64,000 nucleotides of DNA from positions 3,286,001 through 3,350,000 of the forward strand of contig JAWQEG010000710.1 in NCBI GenBank assembly GCA_033782935.1, read 5' to 3'. This document shows positions 1-12,700 of this stretch, piece by piece (the first letter of the stretch is position 1; each line of letters starts with the position of its first letter). Below the pieces are notes generated by a model. The model had not been told where the DNA came from. It saw only the letters and a list, made by a program, of their open reading frames with translations, and ran no database searches. The DNA comes from Petrolisthes cinctipes. Taxonomy: Eukaryota; Arthropoda; Malacostraca; Decapoda; Porcellanidae. The translations under genes and the position numbers were made by a program.

Positions 1-497
1 CCTGAATTTGAGATATCGCCTTTACGCACCAAAAATATCGATTTTTAGCATGTTTTGAGCCTTTATTTTGAAAATATTCTAGCACTGACTAGGCATGTAC
101 AGATCGTTTCTGAGACCCAAAAATATCTAATTTTTGGGTGTTTTGAACTTGAATTTGAGATATAAACGAGTACAGAAGGTGCATGCACATATCGACTTTT
201 GGGCACCTAAAATATAGATTTTGAGCATGTTTTGAGCCTATATTTTGAAAACATTCTAGCACTGAGTAGGCATGTACAGATCGCTTCTGGGACCCCTAAA
301 TATCGAATTTTCGGGTGTTTTGGGCCTTAATTTGAGATATCGACTTTTTGGCACCTAAAATATCGATTTTTAGCATGTTTTTAGCCTATATTTTGAAAAT
401 ATTCTAGCACTGAGTAGGCATGTACAGATTGCTTCAGGGACCCGAAAATATTGAATTTTCGGGTGTTTTGAGACTGAATTTGAGATATAAACGGGTA
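1..497. repeat. Duplicated segment, copy 1 (offset 4807)
   Basis: Matches 4808-5304 closely, including rare variants such as CGCACCAAAAATATCG, GATCGTTTCTGAGACCC, TATCTAATTTTTGGGTG and GGGACCCGAAAATATTG. Agreement stops after AAACGGGTA, where this copy continues CTGAAG and the other TAGAAT. The left end lies outside the window. Confidence 0.85.
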
Positions 498-927
498 CTG
501 AAGATGTATGCACATATCGACTTTTGGGCAAATAAAACATCGATTTTCAGCATGTTTTGGGCATGTATTTTGAAAATACTCTAACACGGAGTAGGCATGT
601 ACAGATCGCTTCTGGGACCCCAAAATATCGAATTTTCTGGTGTTTTGAGCCTGAATTTGAGATATAAACGAGTATAGAAGATGCATACACATATTGACTT
701 TGTGCACCAAAAATATTAATTTTAGCATGTTTTTAGCCTATATTTTGAAAATATTCTAGCACGGAGTAGTCACGTACAGATTGCTTCTGGGACCGCAAAA
801 TATCGAATTTTCGGGTGTTTAGGTCCAGAATTTGAGATATAAACGGGTACAGAAGATACATGCACATATTGACTTTGGGCATCTAAAATATTGATTTAGC
901 ATGTTTTGGGCATGTATTTTGAAAATA

Positions 928-945
928 CTCTAACACGCTTCTGGG
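928..945. repeat. Monomer with 20-bp deletion at the conserved junction
   Basis: TAACACGCTTCTGG replaces the usual TAACACGGAGTAGG...AGATCGCTTCTGG: the 20 bases from GGAG to GATC are missing at 936/937. The same deletion is at 27181/27182, 34866/34867 and 37677/37678. The last three share ATACACTAACACG and lie at offsets 7685 and 2811, so they are copies of one event. The copy at 936 has ATACTCTAACACG. Confidence 0.9.
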
Positions 946-1439
946 ACCCCAAAATATCGAATTTTCGGGTGTTTTGAGCCTGAATTTGAGATATAAACGG
1001 GTACTGAAGATGTATGCACATATCGACTTTCGGGCAAATAAAACATCGATTTTGAGCATGTTTTGGGCCTGTATTTTGAAAACATTCTAGCACTGAGTAG
1101 GCATGTACAGATCGCTTCTGGGACCCCAAAATTTCGAATTTTCGGGTGTTTAGGGCCAGAATTTGAGATATAAACGGGTACAGAAGATGCATGCACATAT
1201 CGACTTTTGGGCACCTAAAAGATCGATTTTCAGTATGTTTTTGGCCTGTATTTTGAAAATACTCTAACACGGAGTAGGCATGTACAGATCGCTTCTGGGA
1301 CCCCTAAATATCGAATTTTCGGGTGTTTTGGGCCTTAATTTGAGATATCGACTTGTTGGCACCTAAAATATCGATTTTTAGCATGTTTTGAGCCTATATT
1401 TTGAAAATATTCTAGCACTGAGTAGGCATGTACAGATTG

Positions 1440-2240
1440 CTTCTGGGACCGCAAAACATCGAATTTTAGGGTGTTTTGAGCTTGAATTTGAGATATAAAC
1501 GAGTACAGTAGATGCATGCACATATCGACTTTTGGGCACCTAAAATATCGATTTTGAGCATGTTTTGAGCCTATATTTTGAAAACATTCTAGCACTGAGT
1601 AGGCATGTACAGATCGCTTCTGGGACCCAAAAATATCGAATTTTCGGGTGTTTAGGGCCAGAATTTGAGATATAAACGGGTACAGAAGATGCATGCACAT
1701 ATCGACTTTTGGGCACCTAAAAGATCGATTTTCAGTATGTTTTTGGCCTGTATTTTGAAAATACTCTAACACGGAGTAGGCATGTACAGATCGCTTCTGG
1801 GACCCCTAAATATCAAATTTTCGGGTGTTTCGGGCCTTAATTTGAGATATCGACTTTTTGGCACCTAAAATATCGATTTTTAGCATGTTTTTAGCCTATA
1901 TTTTGAAAATATTCTAGCACTGTCTAGGCATGTACAGATTGCTTCTGGGACCCCAAATATTGAATTTTAGGGTGTTTTGAGCCTGAATTTGAGATATAAA
2001 CGGGTACAGAAGATACATGCACATATTGACTTTGGGCATCTAAAATATCGATTTTCAGCATGTTTTGGGCATGTATTTTGAAAATACTCTAACACGGAGT
2101 AGGCATGTACAGATCGCTTCTGGGACCCCAAAATATCGAATTTTCGGGTGTTTTGGGACTGAATTTGAGATATCGACTTTTTGGCACCTAAAAGATCGAT
2201 TTTTAGCATGTTTTTAGCCTATATTTTGAAAATATTTTAG
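1440..2240. repeat. Duplicated segment, copy 1 (offset 2327)
   Basis: About 800 bp shared with 3767-4567. Both copies carry the uncommon GCACTGTCTAGGCATG and CCCCAAATATTGAATTTTAGG variants (1918-1975 and 4245-4300). The ends are approximate; at the right end the copies diverge at AATATTTTAG against AATATTCTAG. Confidence 0.8.
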
Positions 2241-2765
2241 CACTGACTAGGCATGTACAGATCGCTTCTGAGACCCCAAAATATCGAATTTTCGGGTGTT
2301 TAGGGCCAGAATTTGAGATATAAACGGGTACAGAAGATGCATGCACATATCGACTTTTCGGCACCTAAAAGATCGATTTTCAGTATGTCTTTTGCCTGTA
2401 TTTTGAAAATACTCTAACACGGAGTAGGCATGTACAGATTGCTTCTGGGACCCCTAAATATCGAATTTTCGGGTGTTTTGAGCCTGAATTTGAGATATAA
2501 ACGGGTACTGAAGATGCATGCACATATCGACTTTTGGGCACCTAAAACATCGATTTTGAGCATGTTTTGGGACTGTATTTTGAAAATACTCTAACACGGA
2601 GTAGGCATGTACAGGTCGCTTCTGGGACCCCTAAATATCGAATTTACGGGTGTTTTGGGCCTTAATTTGAGATATCGACTTTTTGGCACCTAAAATATCG
2701 ATTTTTAGCATGTTTTGAGCCTATATTTTGAAAACATTTTAGCACTGAGTAGGCATGTACAGATC

Positions 2766-2941
2766 GCTTCTGGGACGCCAAAATATCGAATTTTCGGGTG
2801 TTTTGAGCCTGAATTTGAGATATAAACGGGTACAGAAGATACATGCACATATTGACTTTGGGCATCTAAAATATCGATTTTCAGCATGTTTTGGGCCTGT
2901 ATATTGAAAATACTCTAACACGGAGTAGGCATGTGCAGATC
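2766..2941. repeat. Long monomer subtype, 176 bp (CATATTGACTTTGGGCATC)
   Basis: A long class with TACATGCACATATTGACTTTGGGCATC written as TACATGCACATATTG then ACTTTGGGCATC, one base shorter than the usual CGACTTTTGGGCACC arm. It recurs across the window, for example at 4670-4690, 7315-7340, 26255-26275 and 52765-52790. CG at the arm is TG here, a change expected from deamination of a methylated CpG. It often sits just before a monomer with TACTGAAGATGCATGC. Confidence 0.9.
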
Positions 2942-3118
2942 GCTTCTGGGACCCCAAAATATCGAATTTTCAGGTGTTTTGAGCCTGAATTTGAGATATA
3001 AACGGGTACTGAAGATGCATGCACATATCGACTTTTGGGCACCTAAAACATCGATTTTGAGCATGTTTTGGGCCTGTATTTTGAAAATACTCTAACACGG
3101 AGTAGGCATGTACAGATC

Positions 3119-3265
3119 GCTTCTGGGACCCCAAAATATCGAATTTTCGAGTGTTTTGAGCCTGAATTTAAGATATCGCCTTTACGCACCTAAAATATCG
3201 ATTTTTAGCATGTTTTGAGCCTATATTTTGAAAACCTTTTAGCACTGAGTAGGCATGTACAGATC
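3119..3265. repeat. Short monomer subtype, 147 bp (CGCCTTTACGCACC)
   Basis: A second short class, one base shorter than the 148-bp form. The arm after GATAT reads CGCCTTTACGCACC instead of CGACTTTTTGGCACC. Related versions read CGCCATTACGCACC (for example near 24934, 29576 and 34446) and CGCTTTTACGCACC (for example near 31873 and 41990). Because 147 is a multiple of three, this class does not break the reading frames that run through 177-bp monomers. Confidence 0.9.
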
Positions 3266-3766
3266 GCTTCTGGGACGCCAAAATATCGAATTTTCGGGTG
3301 TTTTGAGCCTGAATTTGAGATATAAACAGGTACAGAAGATACATGCACATATTGACTTTGGGCATCTAAAATATCGATTTTCAGCATGTTTTGGGCCTGT
3401 ATTTTGAAAATACTCTAACACGGAGTAGGCATGTGCAGATCGCTTCTGAGACCCCAAAATATCGAATTTTCAGGTGTTTTGAGCCTGAATTTGAGATATA
3501 AACGGGTACTGAAGATGCATGCACATATCGACTTTTGGGCACCTAAAACATCGATTTTGAGCATGTTTTGGGCCTGTATTTTGAAAATACTCTAACACGG
3601 AGTAGGCATGTACAGATCGCTTCTGGGACCCCAAAATATCGAATTTTCGAGTGTTTTGAGCCTGAATTTAAGATATCGCCTTTACGCACCTAAAATATCG
3701 ATTTTTAGCATGTTTTGAGCCTATATTTTGAAAATATTCTAGCACTGAGTAGGCATGTACAGATCG

Positions 3767-4567
3767 CTACTGGGACCCTAAAATATCGAATTTTCGGGTG
3801 TTTTGAGCTTGAATTTGAGATATAAACGAGTACAGAAGATGCATGCACATATCGACTTTTGGGCACCTAAAATATCGATTTTTAGCATGTTTTGAGCCTA
3901 TATTTTGAAAACATTCTAGCACTGAGTAGGCATGTACAGATCGCTTCTGGGACCCAAAAATATCGAATTTTCGGGTGTTTAGGGCCAGAATTTGAGATAT
4001 AAACGGGTACAGAAGATGCATGCACATATCGACTTTTGGGCACCTAAAAGATCGATTTTCAGTATGTTTTTGGCCTGTATTTTGAAAATACTCTAACACG
4101 GAGTAGGCATGTACAGATCGCTTCTGGGACCCCGAAATATCGAATTTTCGGGTGTTTTGGGCCTTAATTTGAGATATCGACTTTTTGGCACCTAAAATAT
4201 CGATTTTTAGCATGTTTTTAGCCTATATTTTGAAAATATTCTAGCACTGTCTAGGCATGTACAGATTGCTTCTGGGACCCCAAATATTGAATTTTAGGGT
4301 GTTTTGAGCCTGAATTTGAGATATAAACGGGTACAGAAGATACATGCACATATTGACTTTGGGCATCTAAAATATCGATTTTCAGCATGTTTTGGGCATG
4401 TATTTTGAAAATACTCTAACACGGAGTAGGCATGTACAAATCGCTTCTGGGACCCCAAAATATCGAATTTTTGGGTGTTTTGGGACTGAATTTGAGATAT
4501 CGACTTTTTGGCACCTAAAAGATCGATTTTTAGCATGTTTTTAGCCTATATTTTGAAAATATTCTAG
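3767..4567. repeat. Duplicated segment, copy 2 (offset 2327)
   Basis: Partner of the segment starting near 1440. It differs by scattered single bases, for example CATGTACAAATCGC (near 4433) against CATGTACAGATCGC. Confidence 0.8.
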
Positions 4568-4807
4568 CACTGAGTAGGCATGGACAGATTGCTTCAGGGA
4601 CCCCAAAATATTGAATTTTCGGGTGTTTTGAGCCTGAATTTGAGATATAAACGGGTACAGAAGATACATGCACATATTGACTTTGAGCATCTAAAATATC
4701 GATTTTCAGCATGTTTTCGCATGTATTTTGAAAATACTCTAACACGGAGTAGGCATGTACAGATCGCTTCTGGAACCCCAAAATATCGAATTTTCGGGTG
4801 TTTTGGG

Positions 4808-5304
4808 CCTGAATTTGAGATATCGCCTTTACGCACCAAAAATATCGATTTTTAGCATGTTTTGAGCCTATATTTTGAAAATATTCTAGCACTGACTAGG
4901 CATGTACAGATCGTTTCTGAGACCCAAAAATATCTAATTTTTGGGTGTTTTGAACTTGAATTTGAGATATAAACGAGTACAGAAGGTGCATGCACATATC
5001 GACTTTTGGGCACCTAAAATATCGATATTGAGCATGTTTTGAGCCTATATTTTGAAAACATTCTAGCACTGAGTAGGCATGTACAGATCGCTTCTGGGAC
5101 CCCTAAATATCGAATTTTCGGGTGTTTTGGGCCTTAATTTGAGATATCGACTTTTTGGCACCTAAAATATCGATTTTTAGCATGTTTTTAGCCTATATTT
5201 TGAAAATATTCTAGCACTGAGTAGGCATGTACAGATTGCTTCAGGGACCCGAAAATATTGAATTTTCGGGTGTTTTGAGACTGAATTTGAGATATAAACG
5301 GGTA
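4808..5304. repeat. Duplicated segment, copy 2 (offset 4807)
   Basis: Second copy of the segment that opens the window. Related monomer orders appear again near 7455-7930 and 14236-14710, so this is part of a widely copied local haplotype. Confidence 0.85.
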
Positions 5305-8300
5305 TAGAATATACATGCACATATTGACTTTGGGCATCTAAAATATCGATTTTCAGCATGTTTTGGGCATGTATTTTGAAAATACTCTAACACGGAGTAG
5401 GCATGTACAGATCGCTTCTGGGACCCCAAAATATCGAATTTTCTGGTGTTTTGATCCTGAATTTGAGATATAACCGAGTATAGAAGATGCATACACATAT
5501 TGACTTTGTGCACCAAAAATATTAATTTTAGCATGTTTTTAGCCTATATTTTGAAAATATTTTAGCACGGAGTAGGCACGTACAGATTGCTTCTGGGACC
5601 GCAAAATATCCAATTTTCGGGTGTTTAGGGCCAGAATTTGAGATATAAACGGGTACAGAAGATGCATGCACATATCGACTTTTCGGCACCTAAAAGATCG
5701 ATTTTCAGTATGTTTTTGGCCTGTATTTTGAAAATACTCTAACACGGAGTAGGCATGTACAGATCGCTTCTGGGACCCCTAAATATCGAATTTTCGGGTG
5801 TTTTGGGCCTTAATTTGAGATATCGACTTTTTGGCACCTAAAATATCGATTTTTAGCATGTTTTGAGCCTATATTTTGAAAACATTCTAGAACTGAGTAG
5901 GCATGTACAGATAGCTTCTGGTACCCCAAAATATCGAATTTTCGGGTGTTTTGAGCCTGAATTTGAGATATAAACGGGTACAGAAGATACATGCACATAT
6001 TGACTTTGGTCATCTAAAATATTGATTTTCAGCATGTTTTGGGCATGTATTTTGAAAATACTCTAACACGGAGTAGGCATGTACAGATCGCTTCTGGAAC
6101 CCCAAAATATCGAATTTTCGGGTCGTTAGGGCCAGAATTTGAGATATAAACGGGTAACGAAGATGCATGCAAATATCGACTTTTTGGCACCTAAAACATC
6201 GATTTTAAGCATGTTTTGGGCCTGTATTTTGAAAATACTCTAACACGGAGTAGGCATGTACAGATCGCTTCTGGGACCCCTAAATATCGAATTTTCGGGT
6301 GTTTTGGGCCTTAGTTTGAGATATCGACTTTTTGGCACCTAAAATATCGATTTTTAGCATGTTTTTAGCCTATATTTTGAAAATATTCTAGCACTGAGTA
6401 GGCATGTACAGATTGCTTCTGGGACCCCAAAATATTGAATTTTCGGCTGTTTTGAGCCTTAATTCAAGATATAAACGGATACAGAAGATACATGCACATA
6501 TTGACTTTGGGCATCTAAAATATCGATTTTCAGCATGTTTTGGGCCTGTATTTTGAAAATACTTTAACACGGAGTAGGCAGGTACAGATCGCTTCTGGGA
6601 CCCCAAAATATCGAATTTTCGGGTGTTTTGAGCCTGAATTTGAGATATAAACGGGTACTGAAGATGCATGCACATATCGACTTTTGGGCACCTAAAACAT
6701 CGATTTTGAGCATGTTTTGGGCCTGTAGTTTGAAAATACTCTAACACGGAGTAGGCATGTACAGATCGCTTCTGGGACCCCAAAATATCGAATTTTCGGG
6801 GTTTTGGGCCTGAATTTGAGATATCGCCTTTACGCACCTAAAATATCGATTTTTAGCATGTTTTTGAGCCTATTTTTTGAAAATATTCTAGCACTGAGTA
6901 GGCATGTACAGATTGCTTCAGGGACCCCAAAATATTGAATTTTCGGGTGTTTTGAGCCTGAATTTGAGATATAAACGGGTACAGAAGATACATGCACATA
7001 TTGACTTTGGGCATCTAAAATATCGATTTTCAGCATGTTTTGGCATGAATTTTGAAAATACTCTAACACGGAGTAGGCATGTACAGATCGCTTCTGGGAC
7101 CCCAAAATATCGAATTTTCGGGTGTTTTGGGACTGAATTTGAGATATCGACTTTTTGGCACCTAAAAGATCGATTTTTAGCATGTTTTTAGCCTATATTT
7201 TGAAAATATTCTAGCACTGAGTAGACATGTACAGATTGCTTCAGGGACCCCAAAATATTGAATTTTCGGGTATTTTGAGCCTGAATTTGAGATATAAACG
7301 GGTACAGAAGATACATGCACATATTGACTTTGGGCATCTAAAATATCGATTTTCAGCAGGTTTTGGCATGTATTTTGAAAATACTCTAACACGGAGTAGG
7401 CATGTACAGATCGTTTCTGGGACCCCAAAATATCGAATTTTCGGGTGTTTTGGGCCTGAATTTGAGATATCGCCTTTACGCACCTAAAATATCGATTTTT
7501 AGCATGTTTTGAGCCTATATTTTGAAAATATTCTAGCACTGACTAGGCATGTACAGATCGCTTCTGAGACCCAAAAATATCTAATTTTTGGGTGTTTTGA
7601 ACTTGAATTTGAGATATAAACGAGTACAGAAGGTGCATGCACATATCGACTTTTGGGCACCTAAAATATCGATTTTGAGCATGTTTTGAGCCTATATTTT
7701 GAAAACATTATAGCACTGAGTAGGCATGTACAGATCGCTTCTGGGACCCCTAAATATCGAATTTTCGGGTCTTTTGGGCCTTAATTTGAGATATCGACTT
7801 ATTGGCACCTAAAATATCGATTTTTGGCATGTTTTTAGCCTATATTTTGAAAATATTCTAGCACTGAGTAGACATGTACAGATTGCTTCTGGGACCCCAA
7901 AATATTGAATTTTCGGGTGTTTTGAGACTGAATTTGAGATATAAACGGGTACAGAATATACATGCACATATTGACTTTGGGCATCTAAAATATCGATTTT
8001 CAGCATGTTTTGGGCATGTATTTTGAAAATACTCTAACACGGAGTAGGCATGTACAGATCGCTTCTGGGACCCCAAAATATCGAATTTTCGGGTGTTTTG
8101 AGCCTGAATTTGAGATATAAACGAGTATAGAAGATGCATACACATATTGACTTTGGGCACCAAAAATATTAATTTTAGCATGTTTTTAGCCTATATTTTG
8201 AAAATATTCTAGCACGGAGTAGGCATGTACAGATTGCTTCTGGGACCGCAAAATATCGAATTTTCGGGTGTTTAGGTCCAGAATTTGAGATATAAACGGG

Positions 8301-9387
8301 TACAGAAGATGCATGCACATATCGACTTTTGGGCACCTAAAAGATCGATTTTCAGTATGTTTTTGGCCTGTATTTTGAAAATACTCTAACACGGAGTAGG
8401 CATGTACAGATCGCTTCTGGGACCCCTAAATATCGAATTTTCGGGTGTTTTGGGCCTTAATTTGAGATATCGACTTTTTGGCACCTAAAATATCGATTTT
8501 TAGCATGTTTTTAGCCTATATTTTGAAAATATACTAGCACTGAGTAGGCATGTACAGATTGCTTCTGGAATCCCAAAATATTGAATTTTCGGGAGTTTTG
8601 AGCCTGAATTTGAGATATAAACGTGTAACGAAGATGCATGCACATATCGACTTTTTGGCACCTAAAACATCGATTTTAAGCATGTTTTGCCCCTGTATTT
8701 TGAAAATACTCTAACACGGAGTAGGCATGTACAGATCGCTTCTGTGACCCCAAAATATCGAAATTTCGGGTGTTTAGGGCCAGAATTTGAGATATAAACG
8801 GGTACTGAAGATGCATGCACATATCGACTTTTAGGCACCTAAAACATCGATTTTGAGACTGTTTTGGGCCTGTATTTTGTAAATACTCTAACACGGAGTA
8901 GGCATGTACAGATGGCTTCTGGGACCCCTAAATATCGAATTTTCGGGTGTTTTGGGCCTTAATTTGAGATATCGACTTTTTGGCACCTAAAATATCGATT
9001 TTTTGCATGTTTTTTGCCTATATTTTGAAAATATTCTAGCACTGAGTAGGCATGTACAGATTGCTAATGGGACCCCAAAATATAGAGTTTTCGGGTGTTT
9101 AGGGCCAGAATTTGAGATATAAACGGGTACAGAAGATGCATGCACATATCGAATTTTGGGCACCTAAAAGATCGATTTTCAGTATGTTTTTGGCCTGTAT
9201 TTTGAAAATACTCTAACACGGAGTAGGCATGTACAGATCGCTTCTGGGACCCCTAAATATCGAATTTTCGGGTGTTTTGGGACTGAATTTGAGATATCGA
9301 CTTTTTGACACCTAAAGGATCGTTTTTTAGCATGTTTTTAGCCTATATTTTGAAAATATTCTAGCACTGAGTAGGCATGAACAGATC

Positions 9388-9564
9388 GCTTCTGGGACCC
9401 CAAAATATCGAATTTTCGGGTGTTTAGGGCCTTAATTTGAGATATAAACGGGTAACGAAGATGCATGCACATATCGACTTTTTGGCACCTAAAACATCGA
9501 TTTTAAGCATGTTTTGGGCCTGTATTTTGAAAATACTCTAACACGGAGTAGGCATGTACAGATC
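9388..9564. repeat. Hybrid long monomer at a 148-bp deletion junction
   Basis: The left part reads GGGCCTTAATTTGAGATAT, as in the short monomer at 16211-16226. The right part continues AAACGGGTAACGAAG, as in the next long monomer at 16363-16385. The two copies of AATTTGAGATAT at 16215 and 16363 are 148 bp apart, so this monomer is the product expected if exactly one repeat period was lost by exchange within that 12-bp tract. Confidence 0.85.
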
Positions 9565-10233
9565 GCTTCTGGGACCCCTAAATATCGAATTTTCGGGTGT
9601 TTTGGGCCTTAGTTTGAGATATCGACTTTTTGGCACCTAAAATATCGATTTTTAGCATGTTTTGATCCTATATTTTGAAAATATTCTAGCACTGAGTAGG
9701 CATGTACAGATTGCTTCTGGGACCCCAAAATATTGAATTTTCGGTTGTTTTGAGCCTTAATTTAAGATATAAACGGATACCGAAGATACATGCAAATTTT
9801 GACTTTGGGCATCTAAAATATCGATTTTCAGCATGTTTTGGGCCTGTATTTTGAAAATACTCTAACACGGAGTAGGCATGTACAGATCGCTTCTGGGACC
9901 CCAAAATATCGAATTTTCGGGTGTTTTGAGCCTGAATTTGAGATATAAACGGGTACTGAAGATGCATGCACATATCGACTTTTGGGCATCTAAAACATCG
10001 ATTTTGAGCATGTTTTGGGCCTGTATTTTGAAAATACTCTAACACGGAGTAGGCATGTACAGATCGCTTCTGGGACCCCAAAATATCGAATTTTCGGGGT
10101 TTTGGGCCTGAATTTGAGATATCGCCTTTACGCACCTAAAATATCGATTTTGAGCATGTTTTGAGCCTATATTTTTAAAACATTCTAGCACTGAGTAGGC
10201 ATGTGCAGATCGCTTCTGGGACCCCTAAATATC

Positions 10234-10250
10234 GAATATTCTGGAGAATG
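10234..10250. repeat. Variant monomer with a 6-bp gain, GAATATTCTGGAGAATG
   Basis: The usual CGAATTTTCGGGTG is replaced by CGAATATTCTGGAGAATGTG, six bases longer. It creates the inverted repeat ATTCT-GG-AGAAT. The same variant is at 17163 and 20591, at offsets 6929 and 6929+3428, so it is a clean lineage marker for the block and for the 3428-bp unit. Confidence 0.9.
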
Positions 10251-10867
10251 TGTTTTGGGACTGAAATTGAGATATCGACTTTTTGGCACCTAAATTATCG
10301 ATTTTTAGCATGTTTTTAGCCAATATTATGAAAATATACTAGCACTGAGTAGGCATGTACAGATTGCTTCTGGAATCCAAAAATATTGAATTTTCGGGTG
10401 TTTTGAGCCTGAATTTGAGATATAAACGGGTACAGAAGATGCATGCACTTATCGACTTTTGGGCACCTAAAACATCGATTTTGAGCATGTTTTGCCCCTG
10501 TATTTTGAAAATACTCGAACACGGAGTAGGCATGTACAGATCACTTCTGTGACCCCAAAATATCGAAATTTCGGGTGTTTAGGGCCAGAATTTGAGATAT
10601 AAACGGGTACTGAAGATGCATGCACATATCGACTTTTAGGCACCTAAAACATCGATTTTGAGACTGTTTTGGGCCTGTATTTTGTAAATACTCTAACACG
10701 GAGTAGGCATGTACAGATGGCTTCTGGGACCCCTAAATATCGAATTTTCGGGTGTTTTGGGCCTTAATTTGAGATATCGACTTTTTTTCACCTAAAATAT
10801 CGATTTTTTGCATGTTTTTAGCCTATATTTTGAAAATATTCTAGCACTGAGTAGGCATGTACAGATT

Positions 10868-11015
10868 GCTTCTGGGACCCCAAAATATTGAATTTTCGGG
10901 TGTTTAGGGCCAGAATTTGAGATATCGACTTTTTGGCACCTAAAATATCGATTTTTAGCATGTTTTTAGCCTATATTTTGAAAATATTCTAGCACTGAGT
11001 AGGCATGTATAGATT
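10868..11015. repeat. Hybrid short monomer at a 325-bp deletion junction
   Basis: It begins like a long monomer (GTTTAGGGCCAGAATTTGAGATAT) but then continues CGACTTTTTGGCACC as a short one. The matching left part is at 17843 and the matching right part at 18168, with AATTTGAGATAT at both, 325 bp apart. Exactly one long-plus-short dimer is absent here relative to the other block copy. Confidence 0.85.
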
Positions 11016-12700
11016 GCTTCTGGGACCCCAAAATATTGAATTTTTGGGTTTTTTGAGCCTGAATTTGAGATATAAACGGGTACAGAAGATACATGCACAT
11101 ATTGACTTTGGACATCTAAAAAGTCGATTTTCAGCATGTTTTGGGCATGTATTTTGAAAATACTCTAACACGGAGTAGGCATGTACAGATCGCTTCTGGG
11201 ACCCCAAAATATCGAATTTTCGGGTGTTTGGAGCCTGAATTTGAGATATAAACGGGTACTGAAGATGCATGCACATATCGACTTTTGGGCACCTAAAACA
11301 TCGATTTTGAGTATGTTTTGGGCCTGTATTTTTAATATACTCGAACACATAATAGGCATGTACAGATCGCTTCTGGGACCCCAAAATATCGAATTTTCGG
11401 GTGTTTTGAGCTTGAATTTGAGATATCGCCTTTACGCACCTAAAATATCGATTTTTAGCATGTTTTGAGCCTATACTTTGAAAATATTCTAGCACTGAGT
11501 AGGCATGTACAGATTGCTTCTGGGACCCCAAAATATCGAATTTTCGGGTGTTTAGGGCCATAATTTGAGATATAAACGGGTACTGAAGATGCATGAACAT
11601 ATCGACTTTTGGGCACCTAAAACATCGATTTTGAGCATGTTTTGGGCCTGTATTTTTTCAATACTCTAACACAGAGTAGGCATGTACAGATCGCTTCTGG
11701 GACCCCAAAATATTGAATTTTCGGGTGTTTTGAGACTGAATTTTAGATATAAACGGGTACAGAAGATACATGCACATATTGACTTTGGGCATCTAAAATA
11801 TCGATTTTCAGCATGTTTTGGGCATGTATTTTGAAAATACTCTAACACGGAGTAGGCATGTACAGATCGCTTCTGGGACCCCAAAATATCGAATTTTCGG
11901 GTGTTTAGGGCCAGAATTTGAGATATAAACGGGTACAGAAGATGCATGCACATATCGACTTTTGGGCACCTAAAAGATCGATTTTCAGTATGTTTTTGGC
12001 CTGTATTTTGAAAATACTCTAACACGGAGTAGGCATGTACAGATCGCTTCTGGGACCCCTAAATATCGAATTTTCGGGTGTTTTGGGCCTTAATTTGAGA
12101 TATCGACTTTTTGGCACCTAAAATATCGATTTTTATTATGTTTTGAGCCTATATTTTGAAAACATTCTAGCACTAAGTAGGCATGTACAGATCGCTTCTG
12201 GGACCCCAAAATATCGAATTTTCGGGTGTTTTGAGCCTGAATTTGAGATATAAACGGGTACAGAAGATACATGCACATATTGACTTTGGGCATCTAAAAT
12301 ATCGATTTTCAGCATGTTTTGGGCATGTATTTTGAAAATACTCTAACGCGGAGTAGGCATGTACAGATCGCTTCTGGGTCCCCAAAATATCGAATTTTCA
12401 GGTCGTTAGGGCCAGAATTTGAGATATAAACGGGTACTGAAGATGCATGCACATATCGACTTTTGGGCACCTAAAACATCGATTTTGAACATGTTTTGGG
12501 CCTGTATTTTGTCAATACTCTAACAAGGAGTAGGCATGTACAGATCGCTTCAGGGACCCCAAAATATCGAATTTTCGGATGTTTTGGGCCTGAATTTGTG
12601 ATATCGCCTTTACGCACCTAAAATATCGATTTTTAGCATGTTTTGAGCCTATGTTTTGAAAATATTCTAGCACTGACTAGGCATGTACAGATCGCTTCTG

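Larger units (their letters stand above)
2766..3765. repeat. 500-bp trimer higher-order repeat, two copies
   Basis: GCTTC anchors at 2766, 2942, 3119 and 3266 give monomers of 176, 177 and 147 bp, and the next anchor falls at 3766, exactly 500 bp on. Both copies share GGGACGCCAAAATATCG, CATGTGCAGATCGC and AATTTTCGAGTG, which are rare elsewhere. They differ at a few bases, such as GTATATTGAAAATAC near 2899 against GTATTTTGAAAATAC. Confidence 0.92.
1..6389. repeat. Mixed monomer domain with small duplications
   Basis: This stretch holds long and short monomers of several subtypes without one dominant higher-order unit. It is patched from local duplications: 1-497 recurs at 4808-5304 (offset 4807), about 1440-2240 recurs near 3767-4567 (offset 2327), and a 500-bp trimer occurs twice at 2766-3765. 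The segment near 4500-4800 also resembles 7150-7450 at offset 2647, linking this domain to the large block that follows. There are no genes. Confidence 0.85.
6390..12700. repeat. Large block duplication, shorter copy (6.3 kb)
   Basis: This block matches 13171-23382. The offset is 6781 up to about 9434-9446, then 6929 to about 10914-10925, then 7254, and 10682 once the extra 3428-bp unit of the other copy is passed. The steps are 148, 325 and 3428 bp, that is, one short monomer, one dimer and one higher-order unit. The left limit lies within TTCTAGCACTGAGTAG and the right limit at 12700, where GCTTCTGAGACCC meets GCTTCTGGGACCC. Private changes are few, for example GCTAATGGGACC near 9063. Confidence 0.9.

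Noticed and set aside
3961..3990. Plant telomere heptamer TTTAGGG in the GTGTTTAGGGCC variant
   Set aside because: It occurs once per monomer at most and never in tandem. It differs by one base from the usual GTTTTGGGCC, so it is ordinary satellite variation.
10234..10250. Heat-shock-element-like GAATATTC within the 6-bp-gain variant
   Set aside because: Only one perfect inverted GAA/TTC pair is present and the third unit is imperfect. It is found only in three copies of one duplicated lineage, with no sign of selection.
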